From contig NZ_WELI01000003.1 of the NCBI RefSeq assembly GCF_009184635.1, positions 124,001 to 188,000 on the forward strand: a DNA stretch of 64,000 bases. The letters run 5' to 3'. Shown in pieces: positions 26,525 through 35,720 of the stretch. Every line of letters starts with the position of its first letter. Position 1 is the stretch's first letter. The position numbers and the translations under genes are program-made. Under the pieces are notes generated by a model that had not been told where the DNA came from, ran no database searches, and saw only the letters and a program-made list of their open reading frames with translations. The stretch comes from Rudanella paleaurantiibacter. GTDB taxonomy: Bacteria; Bacteroidota; Bacteroidia; Cytophagales; Spirosomataceae.

Positions 26525-26580
26525 ATAAAAAAAGGTCAGGATGGCCGGTAGCGGCACATCTCTGACCTTTATGCTGAACG
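26525..26580 (-). terminator. Terminator after the 26.6-27.2 kb lipoprotein gene
   Basis: AAAGGTCAG at 26531-26539 pairs with CTGACCTTT at 26572-26580. On the minus strand the hairpin is followed by seven T residues. Confidence 0.65.
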
Positions 26581-26588
26581 AAACGCTC

Positions 26589-27206
26589 TCAATATTTAAT
26601 CATAACCCGGATCGTCTGCGGAGCGGGTTGGTTGCCGCCGAAGTAAAGTCCATTCCGGTACGCAATTGTTTTTTTGTGCGTAAACGGAATCGGGTCTCCG
26701 TCGAGCACCTGATAGGTCTTTTTCTCGTAGTCGATTTTGATACTCAACCGGCGCTCCTCATTGATTTTCATGCTACCCAGATCCTGCGTGATGCGCTTGC
26801 CTTCCACGTACACATACGCGCCAAGGTCGATCCGGTTCTGTTTGGGGTTCCAGCGCCAGGCCACCCGCGCTCCGTCTACCTGATGCGGAGCCTGTCCCAT
26901 GTGCTGGTTTTCGGACCCGACAAAGCCTAACCCGAAAATCTTGTTGTAGTCGAACTCATCCACCTGCGTCACGTCGTACATGCAGCTACTGTCAAATCTT
27001 ACCGTAGCCGACACCTCACGCGGGCTAACGAGCATACCGCCCTTCCGTTTCAAAACGGGTTCGTACATGCCTTTTTCGATGACCACCCACTCAGGATCTT
27101 TCACCAGAAAATCGGGCACACAGGCCGAAACCGTAAACAACAGCCCGACAACGAGCAAGCGAATAAGGCCCCGTCGGGACAGACTGACAACAACGTTTCG
27201 TAACAT
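26589..27206 (-). CDS. Hypothetical lipoprotein
   Basis: The 205-residue product has an arginine-containing N-terminus and a lipobox (TVSAC near residue 29). The mature part has a beta-rich pattern, with segments WVVIEKGMYEPVLKRKGGM and HMGQAPHQVDGARVAWRW, that I do not assign to a family. It may bind a glycan or ligand at the cell surface, but nothing in the sequence proves it. A terminator lies 9 bp beyond the stop. Its ATG at 27206 is divergent from the beta-helix gene at 27474 across a 267-bp AT-rich promoter region. Confidence 0.72.
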   Translation of the reverse strand: MLRNVVVSLSRRGLIRLLVVGLLFTVSACVPDFLVKDPEWVVIEKGMYEPVLKRKGGMLVSPREVSATVRFDSSCMYDVTQVDEFDYNKIFGLGFVGSENQHMGQAPHQVDGARVAWRWNPKQNRIDLGAYVYVEGKRITQDLGSMKINEERRLSIKIDYEKKTYQVLDGDPIPFTHKKTIAYRNGLYFGGNQPAPQTIRVMIKY

Positions 27207-27473
27207 GGGCTGGTACTTCTTTGAGGATAGCTCTGTACAAAGAACGGGCTAATTGACTCATTCGTACGACCATTGACTCAAAAATGAGGCACTATAGCCT
27301 GGGTACTACGTCACTTCAACTCAATTCTAACAAAAATCACCGGGCTGTACACCGATTCTGAAGTACTACATATTCCTGTTTTTCTGTAATCTTGTTCCAG
27401 TTCCGAACAAATAGTACGTACTTAATTCTCAGTATTGTGCTAACCTACCCTTAAATCTTACTACGCATTGATC

Positions 27474-28757
27474 ATGATAAAAATGATTTATCGCTGGCAG
27501 TTAATCGCTCTAACTGGTTTTAGCCTGTGTGCCTGTCAGCCGTCTGCTACACAACTTACCCAACTCGATGTAACCAAGCTACCTAAAGCCACACCCGAAC
27601 AGGTTGAGAAACTGGTAGAGCAGTTCATTGAGGCCAAAGAGGGTGAAACCATTCAGCTCCCCGAGGGCTATTTTGAAATGAATACCCAGCTAATTCTCGA
27701 CAAGGTGAACCATGTGACCATCAAAGGAGCAGGCATGTACAACACCGTGCTATCGTTCAAAACCCTACCGGCTGGGGGCGAGGGAATGAAAATTGCGGGT
27801 AACGATGTGGTATTAGAAGGGTTTACCGTAATGGATGCCCCCGGCGACTGCATCAAAACACAGCACTGCGAAAACCTCACGTTCAGGGCTGTTAATACAA
27901 CCTGGTCCTATAGCGACCTTGGTAAGCGTGGCACGTACGGCATTTATCCGGTGCAGTGTAAAAACGTGCTGATCGAACGCTGCGAAGTATCACGCTCACG
28001 GGATGCCGGTATCTACGTTGGGCAATCAGAAAATATCATTGTACGGAACAACGTAGTTTTTGAAAACGTAGCAGGTATCGAGATTGAAAATTCGGATAAT
28101 GCCGAGGTGTATGACAACGTAGCCGAAAACAACACAGGTGGAATTCTGGTCTTCAATTTACCGGGTTTACCAAAGGCGTTTGGCTCACGGACGCGGGTCT
28201 TCAACAACACAATCCGCAACAACAACCACGAAAACTTTGCTGATTCGGGGCCTGTGGCCAACGGCAACGCTATCACGATGATTCCGCCCGGCAGTGGCAT
28301 TGTCATTCTGGCGGGCAATGAGGTTGAGATTACAGGCAATAAGCTCATCAACCAGAAAACAGCGGCTATTTCTATTGCCAGCTATCATATCACGCAGTTG
28401 CCAATTCCCAAACACCCCGGCTGGTCGCCCTATACCACCAACGTATTCGTTCATGATAACACCTACGAACGGGAGTTTGGTATGCCTGACCTAACCAAAG
28501 ATATGGGCAAACTCATTGCTACCAAGTGCTTAAAAGCCCAGGATATTGTCTATGATGGTATTGTGGACGAAAGCCGTGGGCGCGATGTGCAGAAAAACCC
28601 AATGACCATTTGCATCCGCGAAAAAACCCCCGACCTACGTTTTACCCGGTTTAGCTTACCGGCCAGTGGCAAGCTATCGGACATTGAGGCTTTTCCGGAC
28701 GCAACTCCGTTCAACGCCTGTACGGTTCCTGTCAAAACAACCCCTCCTGTGCTGTAA
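27474..28757 (+). CDS. Parallel beta-helix lipoprotein paired with dihaem cytochrome
   Basis: The 427-residue lipoprotein (lipobox LCACQ) is a right-handed parallel beta-helix. It shows the family opening EGETIQLPEGYFEMNTQLIL and repeated rungs such as VVLEGFTVMDAPGD, NVLIERCEVSRSRDAGIYVG and NIIVRNNVVFENVAGIEIENS. I recall this architecture as the conserved family found next to SO2930-type dihaem cytochromes (TIGR03805/TIGR03806). The next gene, 28 bp downstream, is exactly that cytochrome. The ATG at 27474 is preferred to a TTG two codons upstream. Substrate unknown. Confidence 0.85.
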   Translation: MIKMIYRWQLIALTGFSLCACQPSATQLTQLDVTKLPKATPEQVEKLVEQFIEAKEGETIQLPEGYFEMNTQLILDKVNHVTIKGAGMYNTVLSFKTLPAGGEGMKIAGNDVVLEGFTVMDAPGDCIKTQHCENLTFRAVNTTWSYSDLGKRGTYGIYPVQCKNVLIERCEVSRSRDAGIYVGQSENIIVRNNVVFENVAGIEIENSDNAEVYDNVAENNTGGILVFNLPGLPKAFGSRTRVFNNTIRNNNHENFADSGPVANGNAITMIPPGSGIVILAGNEVEITGNKLINQKTAAISIASYHITQLPIPKHPGWSPYTTNVFVHDNTYEREFGMPDLTKDMGKLIATKCLKAQDIVYDGIVDESRGRDVQKNPMTICIREKTPDLRFTRFSLPASGKLSDIEAFPDATPFNACTVPVKTTPPVL

Positions 28758-28785
28758 AGCGACTATCAATAGCTGCTTTTTGGGT

Positions 28786-29877
28786 ATGAAAAATTTCCGA
28801 TTACTAAGCTTGGCCATGCTTCTCTTTAGCGGTGCGGTCTTCTATGCCTGTTTGGGACCAAACAACGCCCAAACAAATCCCGGAGAACTTGACTTTGAAA
28901 CGTTTCCACTGAAAAGGCTGTCGGAATATGGCTTCTTCAAAGGTAACCTGAACGCCCTTCAACCTAACGAGCGGGTGCTGGTTTATGAACCCATTGCTCC
29001 TCTTTTTACCGACTATGCGTTTAAGAAGCGGTTTGTTTGGATGGCACAAGGCACCTCCGCTACGTTTGATCCCGCTGCTCCCGATGAACCGCTCGACTTC
29101 CCCGACAAGGCTATCCTGGTGAAGAATTTTTACTATCCAGCTGACTTCCGAAAGCCTGCCGCCGAAAGGCGCATTCTCGAAACCCGCCTGCTGGTAAAGC
29201 ACCAAGGCACCTGGAAAGCCTATCCCTACCGCTGGAACGCCGAACAGACCGATGCCGACTACAAAGTAACGGGTGAGCGCATTCCGGTAAGCTGGACCGA
29301 CGAATACGGACAGGCCCACCAGATTCAGTATGCAATGCCCAACAAAAATCAATGCAAAAGCTGCCACAATCGCAATGAGGTATTTATGCCCATTGGCCCG
29401 AAGGTGAAACAGCTGAACCACCCCATAGCCTACGCCGATGGTACCGAAAACCAGTTGGAGCGCTGGGTAAAAATGGGCTACCTCAAAGCGACCAAAACCG
29501 ATATAGAACGTATCTCGCCATTGGTGAGTATGACCAACGAACACGCATCGCTCAATAGCCGCGCCCGTTCATACCTGGATGTGAACTGCGGGCATTGTCA
29601 CAATCCTAAAGGGCCTGCCGCAACGTCGGGCCTGTATCTGAACCATGAAGAGCGCAACCCCTTCCACTGGGGCGTGCGAAAATCGCCTGTAGCGGCTGGC
29701 ATAGGAGCAGGTTCGTTTCGGTTCGACGTGAACCCCGGTCAGGGCCGAGCGTCCATCATGACGTACCGAATGAACTCCGTACACCCCGGTATTATGATGC
29801 CCGAAGTAGGGCGAGTGAGTATCCATACGGAAGGCGTAGCCCTGATAGAAGCCTGGATCAATAGCCTGACTCCCTGA
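28786..29877 (+). CDS. SO2930-family dihaem c-type cytochrome lipoprotein
   Basis: The 363-residue product has a lipoprotein signal (lipobox FYACL) and two haem c sites, NQCKSCHNRNEV near residue 196 and NCGHCHNPKG near residue 267. Other landmarks are the LSEYGFFKG opening and the late MTYRMNSVHPGIMMPEVGR segment. The start at 28786 is chosen because the upstream in-frame extension overlaps the beta-helix gene. The conserved pairing suggests a periplasmic redox step linked to the beta-helix protein (inference from recalled family neighbourhood). Confidence 0.88.
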   Translation: MKNFRLLSLAMLLFSGAVFYACLGPNNAQTNPGELDFETFPLKRLSEYGFFKGNLNALQPNERVLVYEPIAPLFTDYAFKKRFVWMAQGTSATFDPAAPDEPLDFPDKAILVKNFYYPADFRKPAAERRILETRLLVKHQGTWKAYPYRWNAEQTDADYKVTGERIPVSWTDEYGQAHQIQYAMPNKNQCKSCHNRNEVFMPIGPKVKQLNHPIAYADGTENQLERWVKMGYLKATKTDIERISPLVSMTNEHASLNSRARSYLDVNCGHCHNPKGPAATSGLYLNHEERNPFHWGVRKSPVAAGIGAGSFRFDVNPGQGRASIMTYRMNSVHPGIMMPEVGRVSIHTEGVALIEAWINSLTP

Positions 29878-29927
29878 CAGTTTACCGAAACTACCACGGC
29901 AATAGCCTCCTTTCCCCCTTCCTCCTT

Positions 29928-30779
29928 TTATTGATACACCCGCACCCAATCTACCTCCATACGCTGGGGGAAAATAGCGTCGTCGACGCCTTTCTGCCCA
30001 CCCCAGTTACCGCCGATGGCCAGATTGAGAATGAGGTAAAAAGGCTGATCGAACGGCCACTGCTCGTACCGTTTGCCGTATGATTCCTTGTCGAAGGTGA
30101 AGTACGTTTTGCCGTCGACAAGGAAGTCAATTTTGTCGGTAGTCCAGTCGATAGCATACACATGAAAGGCCGTGCTGAAATCAGGAACCGTTATCTGATT
30201 GCCCTGCTGGGTTTTCTTCACGTGGTTGTACGCCTGCGTATGTACTGTGCCGTGCACCACGCCGGGGTCATAGCCCACGTGTTCCATAATGTCGATTTCA
30301 CCGTCGTTGGGCCACACCAGCGGCTCTTTGGCAGCCAGCATCCAGATGGCCGGCCACGTCCCCCGACCCGGCGGTAACTTGGCCCGCACCTCTACCCGGC
30401 CGTGTTTCCACTCTACCTTGCCTTTGGTGCGCAACTTGGCCGAGGTATAGTTCCGGTTCTCCCAGCTCTCTTTGCGGGCCTCGATAATCAGAACGCCGTT
30501 TTCAATCCGGCTATTTTCGGGCCGATTGCGCGTGTAAAACTGGAGTTCGTTGTTGCCAAAACCGCTCCCGCCCACATCGTAGGCCCACCGGGCGGTGTCG
30601 GGGCGGGTAGCATCGGGGCGTGGCACATCGGGTCGGCCGAGGGTACTCCCATCAAATTCGTCGAACCAAACCAGTTGCGTGTTGATAGCTTGTGATCGAG
30701 CTGGCGCAGGGGCCTGCTGCCCCCGGCAAGCGAGCGAAAAGCCGAGCAGACTCAGCACATAAACAGAATGACGCATCAT
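29928..30779 (-). CDS. Glycoside hydrolase family 16 glucanase, lipoprotein
   Basis: The 283-residue product is a GH16 endo-beta-glucanase-type enzyme (laminarinase/lichenase family). The catalytic motif GEIDIMEHVG (ExDxxE) lies near residue 160, preceded by PPGRGTWPAIWML and followed by HVYAIDWTTDKIDFLVDGK, all typical. The signal peptide ends at a lipobox-like FSLAC, so it is likely anchored. The start is either of two adjacent ATGs at 30779/30776; a longer frame to 30818 is less signal-like. Expected substrate: beta-1,3 or mixed-link glucans. Confidence 0.92.
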   Translation of the reverse strand: MMRHSVYVLSLLGFSLACRGQQAPAPARSQAINTQLVWFDEFDGSTLGRPDVPRPDATRPDTARWAYDVGGSGFGNNELQFYTRNRPENSRIENGVLIIEARKESWENRNYTSAKLRTKGKVEWKHGRVEVRAKLPPGRGTWPAIWMLAAKEPLVWPNDGEIDIMEHVGYDPGVVHGTVHTQAYNHVKKTQQGNQITVPDFSTAFHVYAIDWTTDKIDFLVDGKTYFTFDKESYGKRYEQWPFDQPFYLILNLAIGGNWGGQKGVDDAIFPQRMEVDWVRVYQ

Positions 30780-30892
30780 AATCAGTTGGAAGAGCTTTAC
30801 AACCGCAATGTTACGCAAATCCCGACAGAGTACCGGGCGAGAGTCAACCCGTGCTACCTTGATCTTAATTCCGATTAAGGCTGTAGGTCACC

Positions 30893-31414
30893 TCAGTGCC
30901 GGGCTCTGTTTACCGGATTATCGGCCGCAGCCTGCTCATTAATCTCGACATTCTCCCCGGCGGTAATGAGCCATTTTCCGCTTTGTTTCACCAAAACCAG
31001 CGTGGCCATATCGTCGGTTTCCGGGCGTTTGTTGGTACCGTGATCGATGCCGTCGGGCGGAAAGTACGTCCCGATGTGCGACAGGACGTGCGCAATGGCC
31101 ACATCGGGCGTCACAAACCGAACGGTTACGTTTTTCAGCGTCCAGGGGGTATTCTTGAAAAATGTGTCGTGAAACGCCTGATGCGCCAGGCGTACTTCTT
31201 CGCGACCTTTCCACCACATACCAACAATATTCACCCAGTCGATGTCGGGCGTGGCCCAGTTGGCAATATCTGCATAGTTGTGGTTGGCCCAGCTCTTCCC
31301 CATCGCGTCGATGGTAGCCCGGATAGCCACTTCGTCAGCCTTTTTGTCGGCCGATTGCCCGAAGGCGGTGTTCAACAGGGCTACGGTCAGCCCCACACAG
31401 AGTAGGTATTTCAT
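30893..31414 (-). CDS. Exported SnoaL-like (DUF4440) protein
   Basis: The 173-residue product has a signal peptide (MKYLLCVGLTVALLNTAFGQ) and a SnoaL/NTF2-like cone fold. The segment KADEVAIRATIDAMGKSWANHNYADIA is characteristic of the SgcJ/DUF4440 group, and WLITAGENVEI closes the fold. These proteins bind small hydrophobic ligands or serve as uncharacterised enzymes. It follows the two AraC regulators on the same strand. Confidence 0.85.
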   Translation of the reverse strand: MKYLLCVGLTVALLNTAFGQSADKKADEVAIRATIDAMGKSWANHNYADIANWATPDIDWVNIVGMWWKGREEVRLAHQAFHDTFFKNTPWTLKNVTVRFVTPDVAIAHVLSHIGTYFPPDGIDHGTNKRPETDDMATLVLVKQSGKWLITAGENVEINEQAAADNPVNRARH

Positions 31415-31488
31415 GGTTCGATAGATTTGATTTCTGACACAAACCTACCGGCCAACGGCGAACGCTTACATGTAAAAAAACGACAACT

Positions 31489-32319
31489 TTACCCGGTGCG
31501 CCACCAATCGGGCGAAGCCATCTCCTGAGCCAGCAACAACGAGGGGGTCACCTCGGCAAACTGCCGAAAATCGCGCATCAGGTGCGAAAAATCGAAATAC
31601 CCACACTGGTACGCTACATCAAGCCAGTCGAGCTGAGGCTGCTGTGTTTTCAGTTTGAAGGCCCGGTCGAAGCGGGCAATGCGAGCATAAAACTTGGGGC
31701 TCATGCCCATTCGCTCCTGAAATTTGCGCTCCAGTTGCCGACTGCTCAAACAAGCCTGATCGGCCAGCCAATCGAGCGAACGGGGCATTTCCGACTGCCT
31801 CAGGGCCGCAATCACCCGGTCGATTGGCTGCACATCGATCGAAAGGCGGGCGCATCTGTTCAGGAGCCAGGTTTCAATCAGGGCAATCATGCGTCCATAA
31901 TCGGTTTCTTCGCCCAGCCGTTCGTTCAGTTCCTGCATGGTCCGATCGGTCAAGTCTTCGGCACTCAGTTCCTCATCCCGCCAGGTATGAAAAGGCGCTT
32001 TACCCAGAAACTGATACAGAAAGCCCGGCCGGAAACAGACCTGAATAATGAGGTGATCATTGCCAAACCCAATATTGATGCGCGACGTTTGACGGGCTAC
32101 AAATATGCTCCGGGCCGATGTACGCGTTTCGGACGTACGGTTGGTGATGACTTTGACCTCGCTGCGGGGATAGAAATAAAGCGACTGATCGGCATCGGGC
32201 GGCATGGGCTTGATGCGTTGCTCCGGCGGAATACCGGCCATCGACGCATGCAGCAGCAGATAATGCCGCACGTAAGGCCGCAATGCCGGATGCGGCTGAA
32301 GGTTGGGCATAAACACCAT
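31489..32319 (-). CDS. AraC-family transcriptional regulator
   Basis: The product of about 276 residues has an N-terminal ligand-sensing domain (DUF6597-like, PHPALRPYVRHYLLLH) and two C-terminal helix-turn-helix motifs: RSLDWLADQACLSSRQLERKF and WLDVAYQCGYFDFSHLMRDFRQF. The start is one of two ATGs, 32319 or 32310; the longer frame to 32508 would run into the neighbouring paralogue and is rejected. It is about 26 bp downstream of a second, related AraC gene. Confidence 0.9.
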   Translation of the reverse strand: MVFMPNLQPHPALRPYVRHYLLLHASMAGIPPEQRIKPMPPDADQSLYFYPRSEVKVITNRTSETRTSARSIFVARQTSRINIGFGNDHLIIQVCFRPGFLYQFLGKAPFHTWRDEELSAEDLTDRTMQELNERLGEETDYGRMIALIETWLLNRCARLSIDVQPIDRVIAALRQSEMPRSLDWLADQACLSSRQLERKFQERMGMSPKFYARIARFDRAFKLKTQQPQLDWLDVAYQCGYFDFSHLMRDFRQFAEVTPSLLLAQEMASPDWWRTG

Positions 32320-32345
32320 AACACAACTTGTTAAATGGCCTGTTC

Positions 32346-33188
32346 TTATGTTTCGGCTACCCCAAACGTACGCTCCGGCGACCGACCATCGCGCAACAAA
32401 AACGCGTTGGGTGTCAGGGTCGTAAACTCCCGAAAATCGCGAACCAGATGCTGATAGTCGTGGTAACCCAGCTCGAGTGCTACACTCAGCCAGTCTTTGT
32501 CGGGACACGTATTTTTTAGCTTCATTGCCTGTTCAAAGCGGGCAATGCGGGCGTAGAACTTAGGGCTGACCCCTTCCCGGTCGACAAAGCACCGGTAAAA
32601 CTGCCACTGACTCAGACACGCCTGATCGGCCAGCCAGTCGAGCGAAACCGAGCCGGGGCGCTCCAGCAGGTAGCGCGTAGCCCGGTCAATTGGGTGCAGA
32701 TGCGGGTGCCGCGCCCGGCTCACCAGGTACAGCAGAAAATCTTCGACCACGGTAATCATCTCCGTGTAGTGCCGGCAGTAACTCAGCCGCTCATCGACCC
32801 GGTTCATTTCGCTCGAAAACACGGCTTCGGCATCTACAAACGCGTTCGTGAGCTCGCCGGATGGGAGCCCCGTGAGCCGATACAAAGCCCCCGGCTGAAA
32901 CTGCACCTGAAACACCATAAAATCGCGCCCTACGTGCCGGTTGGTCACCATCGAATACTGCCCATTCACAATAGACCGGGGCTTGATTACGGTTGCCTCG
33001 GTGTAGCCGAACTGCTGGCGCTCCGGGTCTTTCGGATAAAACGACAGGCAGTTTTCGGCACGGGGCCAGTAAGCTTTCACGGGCAGCGACGTCATGGAAG
33101 CCGGAAACGAACAGCCGACGATTTTGAGCATCCTGACGTAATCGCGTAGCAGCGGTTGCGGGGGCCGGTAATCGAAAATGCCTTCCAT
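32346..33188 (-). CDS. AraC-family transcriptional regulator (paralogue)
   Basis: The 280-residue product shares its architecture with the downstream gene, including the near-identical stretches LDWLADQACLS and GVSPKFYARIARFE, so the two arose by tandem duplication. Its sensing domain opens MEGIFDYRPPQPLLRDYVRM. The second helix-turn-helix is WLSVALELGYHDYQHLVRDFREF. It lies 16 bp after the cupin gene and may regulate this local run of genes (inference). Confidence 0.9.
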   Translation of the reverse strand: MEGIFDYRPPQPLLRDYVRMLKIVGCSFPASMTSLPVKAYWPRAENCLSFYPKDPERQQFGYTEATVIKPRSIVNGQYSMVTNRHVGRDFMVFQVQFQPGALYRLTGLPSGELTNAFVDAEAVFSSEMNRVDERLSYCRHYTEMITVVEDFLLYLVSRARHPHLHPIDRATRYLLERPGSVSLDWLADQACLSQWQFYRCFVDREGVSPKFYARIARFEQAMKLKNTCPDKDWLSVALELGYHDYQHLVRDFREFTTLTPNAFLLRDGRSPERTFGVAET

Positions 33189-33204
33189 ATCGGTTCCAGA
33201 CGGT

Positions 33205-33753
33205 TTAGTGAATCGCCAGCGGTGGCCCTACCACCTGCATATCGTGATCGGCAAAGATTTTGGCTCCTTCCGGCGGAGACGGCGGCCCCGATAACTTACC
33301 TAAAGTACGGAAATAGTTTTCCATTTTTCCGGCCGGTTGAAAAAAGAACAGTAACCGGCCCGCATCGGATAGCTGGGCAAAGGTGTGGGGCACGTTTCGG
33401 GGCAAAAAAATCAGGTCGCCTGCCGTAAGTGTCTGCTGCTCATTGCCCACCTGAAACAGATACTGTCCGTCCAGCACGTAGAAAATCTCGTCCTGATGCG
33501 GATGAATGTGCAGGGGCGGCCCACCTTTTTGATGGCCCGTGTACTCAAGCACACTCAACTGCCCTCCGGTATCGTCGACCGACACTTTAATATCGTTGGG
33601 GTTGACGCCCCCCAGGCGGGTTTGTTCCCCAAAGCGCCCCTTACCGGCCTTGACTACGAATGACTTAGCCGGAACCGAAGCGGCCATTGTGTGGGCGAGT
33701 GCATTTGTGGCAGTAGCGGCCACGGCTGTCCATAAAAACGTACGACGTTGCAT
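33205..33753 (-). CDS. Exported cupin-domain protein
   Basis: The 182-residue product begins with an export-like segment (MQRRTFLWTAVAATATNALAHTMA) and contains a single cupin barrel. Motif 1 is GGPPLHIHPHQDEIFYVLDGQYLF, with metal-ligand His, His and Glu; motif 2 is GDLIFLPRNVPHTFAQ with the final His. Metal binding is therefore likely. The reaction is not predictable. It precedes the AraC pair by 16 bp and probably leads that operon. Confidence 0.87.
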   Translation of the reverse strand: MQRRTFLWTAVAATATNALAHTMAASVPAKSFVVKAGKGRFGEQTRLGGVNPNDIKVSVDDTGGQLSVLEYTGHQKGGPPLHIHPHQDEIFYVLDGQYLFQVGNEQQTLTAGDLIFLPRNVPHTFAQLSDAGRLLFFFQPAGKMENYFRTLGKLSGPPSPPEGAKIFADHDMQVVGPPLAIH

Positions 33754-33891
33754 AACGAACTCGTTTAGATTGTGTTATGCAAAAATGGGCCTAACCTAAG
33801 GCCCATTAGTGGTAAAAATCGGACGTTTTTCGGAATGTAGAACACCGTTTCGGCCCTACAAATAAACAGGCCAACAGGCTACCAACGAGAC

Positions 33892-34782
33892 TTACCGCCC
33901 AAAGGCCCACGTCAGAAAGTCGGGCATAATAGCTCCCCAGGTTTCGGGGTTGTGGTGCCCCCCTTCGACCTCTACGTACCGCACATTCCCCGCCATACCG
34001 GGCTTCTCGCGCTGATACCCTATTTTTTCCAGCTCCGCAATCAGGTCGAGGGTATCGTCGATGGAGTCGATAACTCCGTTATTGTTACGGTCACTGGTTT
34101 CGTCGAGGGTGCCGGTTTGCAGCCAGAATTGCAAGCCGGAACGGTAGCTTCCCTGCCGCACGAGGGTATGCATAATCCGGTCGGTATCATCGTCGTAGGC
34201 ACTGCTAAACGCCTTGCTCCGCCACCAGAACGACCCCGAAAACACCCCCGCCCGGCTGAAGTGTTCGGGATGGTGAAAGACAATATCGAACGCCGATAGC
34301 CCACCGAGCGAGAACCCCGCAAAGGCGGCCTGTGCTGGTGCTGCACTCACCTGGTACTGTTTATGGATGTGGGGCAGCAGTTCGGTCAGTACAAAGTCGG
34401 TGTAGAGCCCGGCTTTGCTGCCGCGCTTCATGTAGTCGGGCTGGGCCGCTGTGCCGTACTCCTGAATCCGGTCGGCATGCGTATGAATGGCCACCAGCAC
34501 AAACGGCCGGACGGCCTGTTGGGCATAGAGCGAATCGAGCACCTGGGGCAGCCGCAACCGGGGGAGGTCCTGCCCGTCGTTGAGATACAGCACCGGGTAC
34601 GGTTCGGGCGCGTGGGCGTCGTACGCAGGGGGTAAAATAATATCGAGTTGCACACTCCGATTGAGGGGCACCGAGTACAGCGATTGGTCACGAACGACAG
34701 TCACTAAAGTCGTCGAAAATGCCGGGGTGGGATCGGCCATAAAGAAACAGATAAACAAAAATAAGCTACGCACAACCGGCAA
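33892..34782 (-). CDS. Putative esterase, enterochelin-esterase-like
   Basis: The product of about 296 residues is an alpha/beta hydrolase of the putative esterase family. Key segments are DIILPPAYDAHAPEPYPVLYL, the nucleophile elbow AFAGFSLGGLSAFD (Ser in GFSLGG) and the late VEGGHHNPETW with the catalytic His candidate. The frame opens with TTG at 34782, which gives a signal-peptide-like VVRSLFLFICFFMA. An ATG 14 codons later would yield a protein without a signal, so the start is uncertain. It is divergent from the amide-ligase cluster. Confidence 0.82.
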   Translation of the reverse strand: MPVVRSLFLFICFFMADPTPAFSTTLVTVVRDQSLYSVPLNRSVQLDIILPPAYDAHAPEPYPVLYLNDGQDLPRLRLPQVLDSLYAQQAVRPFVLVAIHTHADRIQEYGTAAQPDYMKRGSKAGLYTDFVLTELLPHIHKQYQVSAAPAQAAFAGFSLGGLSAFDIVFHHPEHFSRAGVFSGSFWWRSKAFSSAYDDDTDRIMHTLVRQGSYRSGLQFWLQTGTLDETSDRNNNGVIDSIDDTLDLIAELEKIGYQREKPGMAGNVRYVEVEGGHHNPETWGAIMPDFLTWAFGR

Positions 34783-34927
34783 AATAAGGGCTTTTTTAGA
34801 CGTAAACGGACCCGGTAGCGCTGCATGTAAGGATTTTAACTAAATTCCAATCGCAAACCACACGCCAAACCCAGCCCGGATCTCCGGCTTTTCGGCGTAT
34901 TTCATCACAACATAACTTATCATCGTT

Positions 34928-35632
34928 TTGCATCAGGAATACCGTACTTACTACTCGCACCACCTCAATCGGACCCTCGAAATGCTCGTTTATGGCAACT
35001 GGGGCTACCCTATTCTGGTGTTCCCGACCACTATGGGCCGTTTCTACGAAGCGAGCGACTTTAAACTGATCGACGCGGTGAGCGCGCATATCAACTCGGG
35101 TCGGGTCAAACTATACTGTATCGACAGCGTTGACCGCGATAGCTGGTACGCCAAACACCTGCATCCCGGTGCCCGTATCTGGAACCACGTGCTGTACGAC
35201 CGCTTCCTGAGCGAAGAACTGGTGCCGTATATTCAGCGCGAAACCAACACGGGCAAAATTGGGGTAGCCGGGTGCAGCTTCGGCGGGTTTCAGGCCCTGA
35301 ACTTCGCGTTTCGGCACCCCGATCAGGTAGGACACCTCTTTTCGATGGGGGCCAAATTCGACATTCGGTCGTTTATGGATGGGTACTACGACGACAATGT
35401 GTATTTCAACAACCCGCCCGACTTTATTCCGAACGCCCACAACGACGAGTTTTACAAGATGAACATCGTACTGGGTACGTCGGAGCATGATTTCTGCAAA
35501 GGCTCAAACTTCGAAATGGCCGGTATTCTGGGCCGTAAGAACATTCCCCACTGGCTCGACGTAGTGCCCTGGGGTGAGCACGACTGGCCCGTCTGGCGGA
35601 GCATGTTTCCGCGCTATCTGAACATGATTTGA
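34928..35632 (+). CDS. COG4947-type esterase, first gene of amide-ligase cluster
   Basis: The 234-residue alpha/beta hydrolase matches my recollection of the COG4947 'uncharacterised esterase' family: HQEYRTYYSHHLNRTLEM, PILVFPTTMGRFYE and CIDSVDRDSWY at the front, nucleophile elbow GVAGCSFGGFQAL near residue 118, and WGEHDWPVWR with His near the end. The start codon is TTG at 34928. The next ATG (34982) would delete the conserved N-terminal strand, and there is a stop just upstream. It probably trims or transfers the acyl product of the ligases downstream (inference). Confidence 0.85.
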   Translation: MHQEYRTYYSHHLNRTLEMLVYGNWGYPILVFPTTMGRFYEASDFKLIDAVSAHINSGRVKLYCIDSVDRDSWYAKHLHPGARIWNHVLYDRFLSEELVPYIQRETNTGKIGVAGCSFGGFQALNFAFRHPDQVGHLFSMGAKFDIRSFMDGYYDDNVYFNNPPDFIPNAHNDEFYKMNIVLGTSEHDFCKGSNFEMAGILGRKNIPHWLDVVPWGEHDWPVWRSMFPRYLNMI

Positions 35633-35680
35633 CCGAGGTCCGGGCCGACAGTTTTGAACCGCTGCCGTTCAGCCTCCCCA

Positions 35681-35710
35681 ACACCTTACACTAAACCTTA
35701 CACCTTAAAC
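35681..35710 (+). repeat. Heptad array E (ACACCTT words), single-armed
   Basis: Four 7-nt words (ACACCTT, ACACTAA, ACCTTAC, ACCTTAA) lie just upstream of the DinB-fold gene. I found no complementary arm within the 88-bp gap. Confidence 0.6.
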
Positions 35711-35720
35711 GTACCCTGCT

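Noticed and set aside
29895-29928. Pyrimidine-rich CCTCC/CCCTT stretch as another heptad inverted repeat
   Set aside because: No complementary purine arm was found and the 7-nt phase is not kept.
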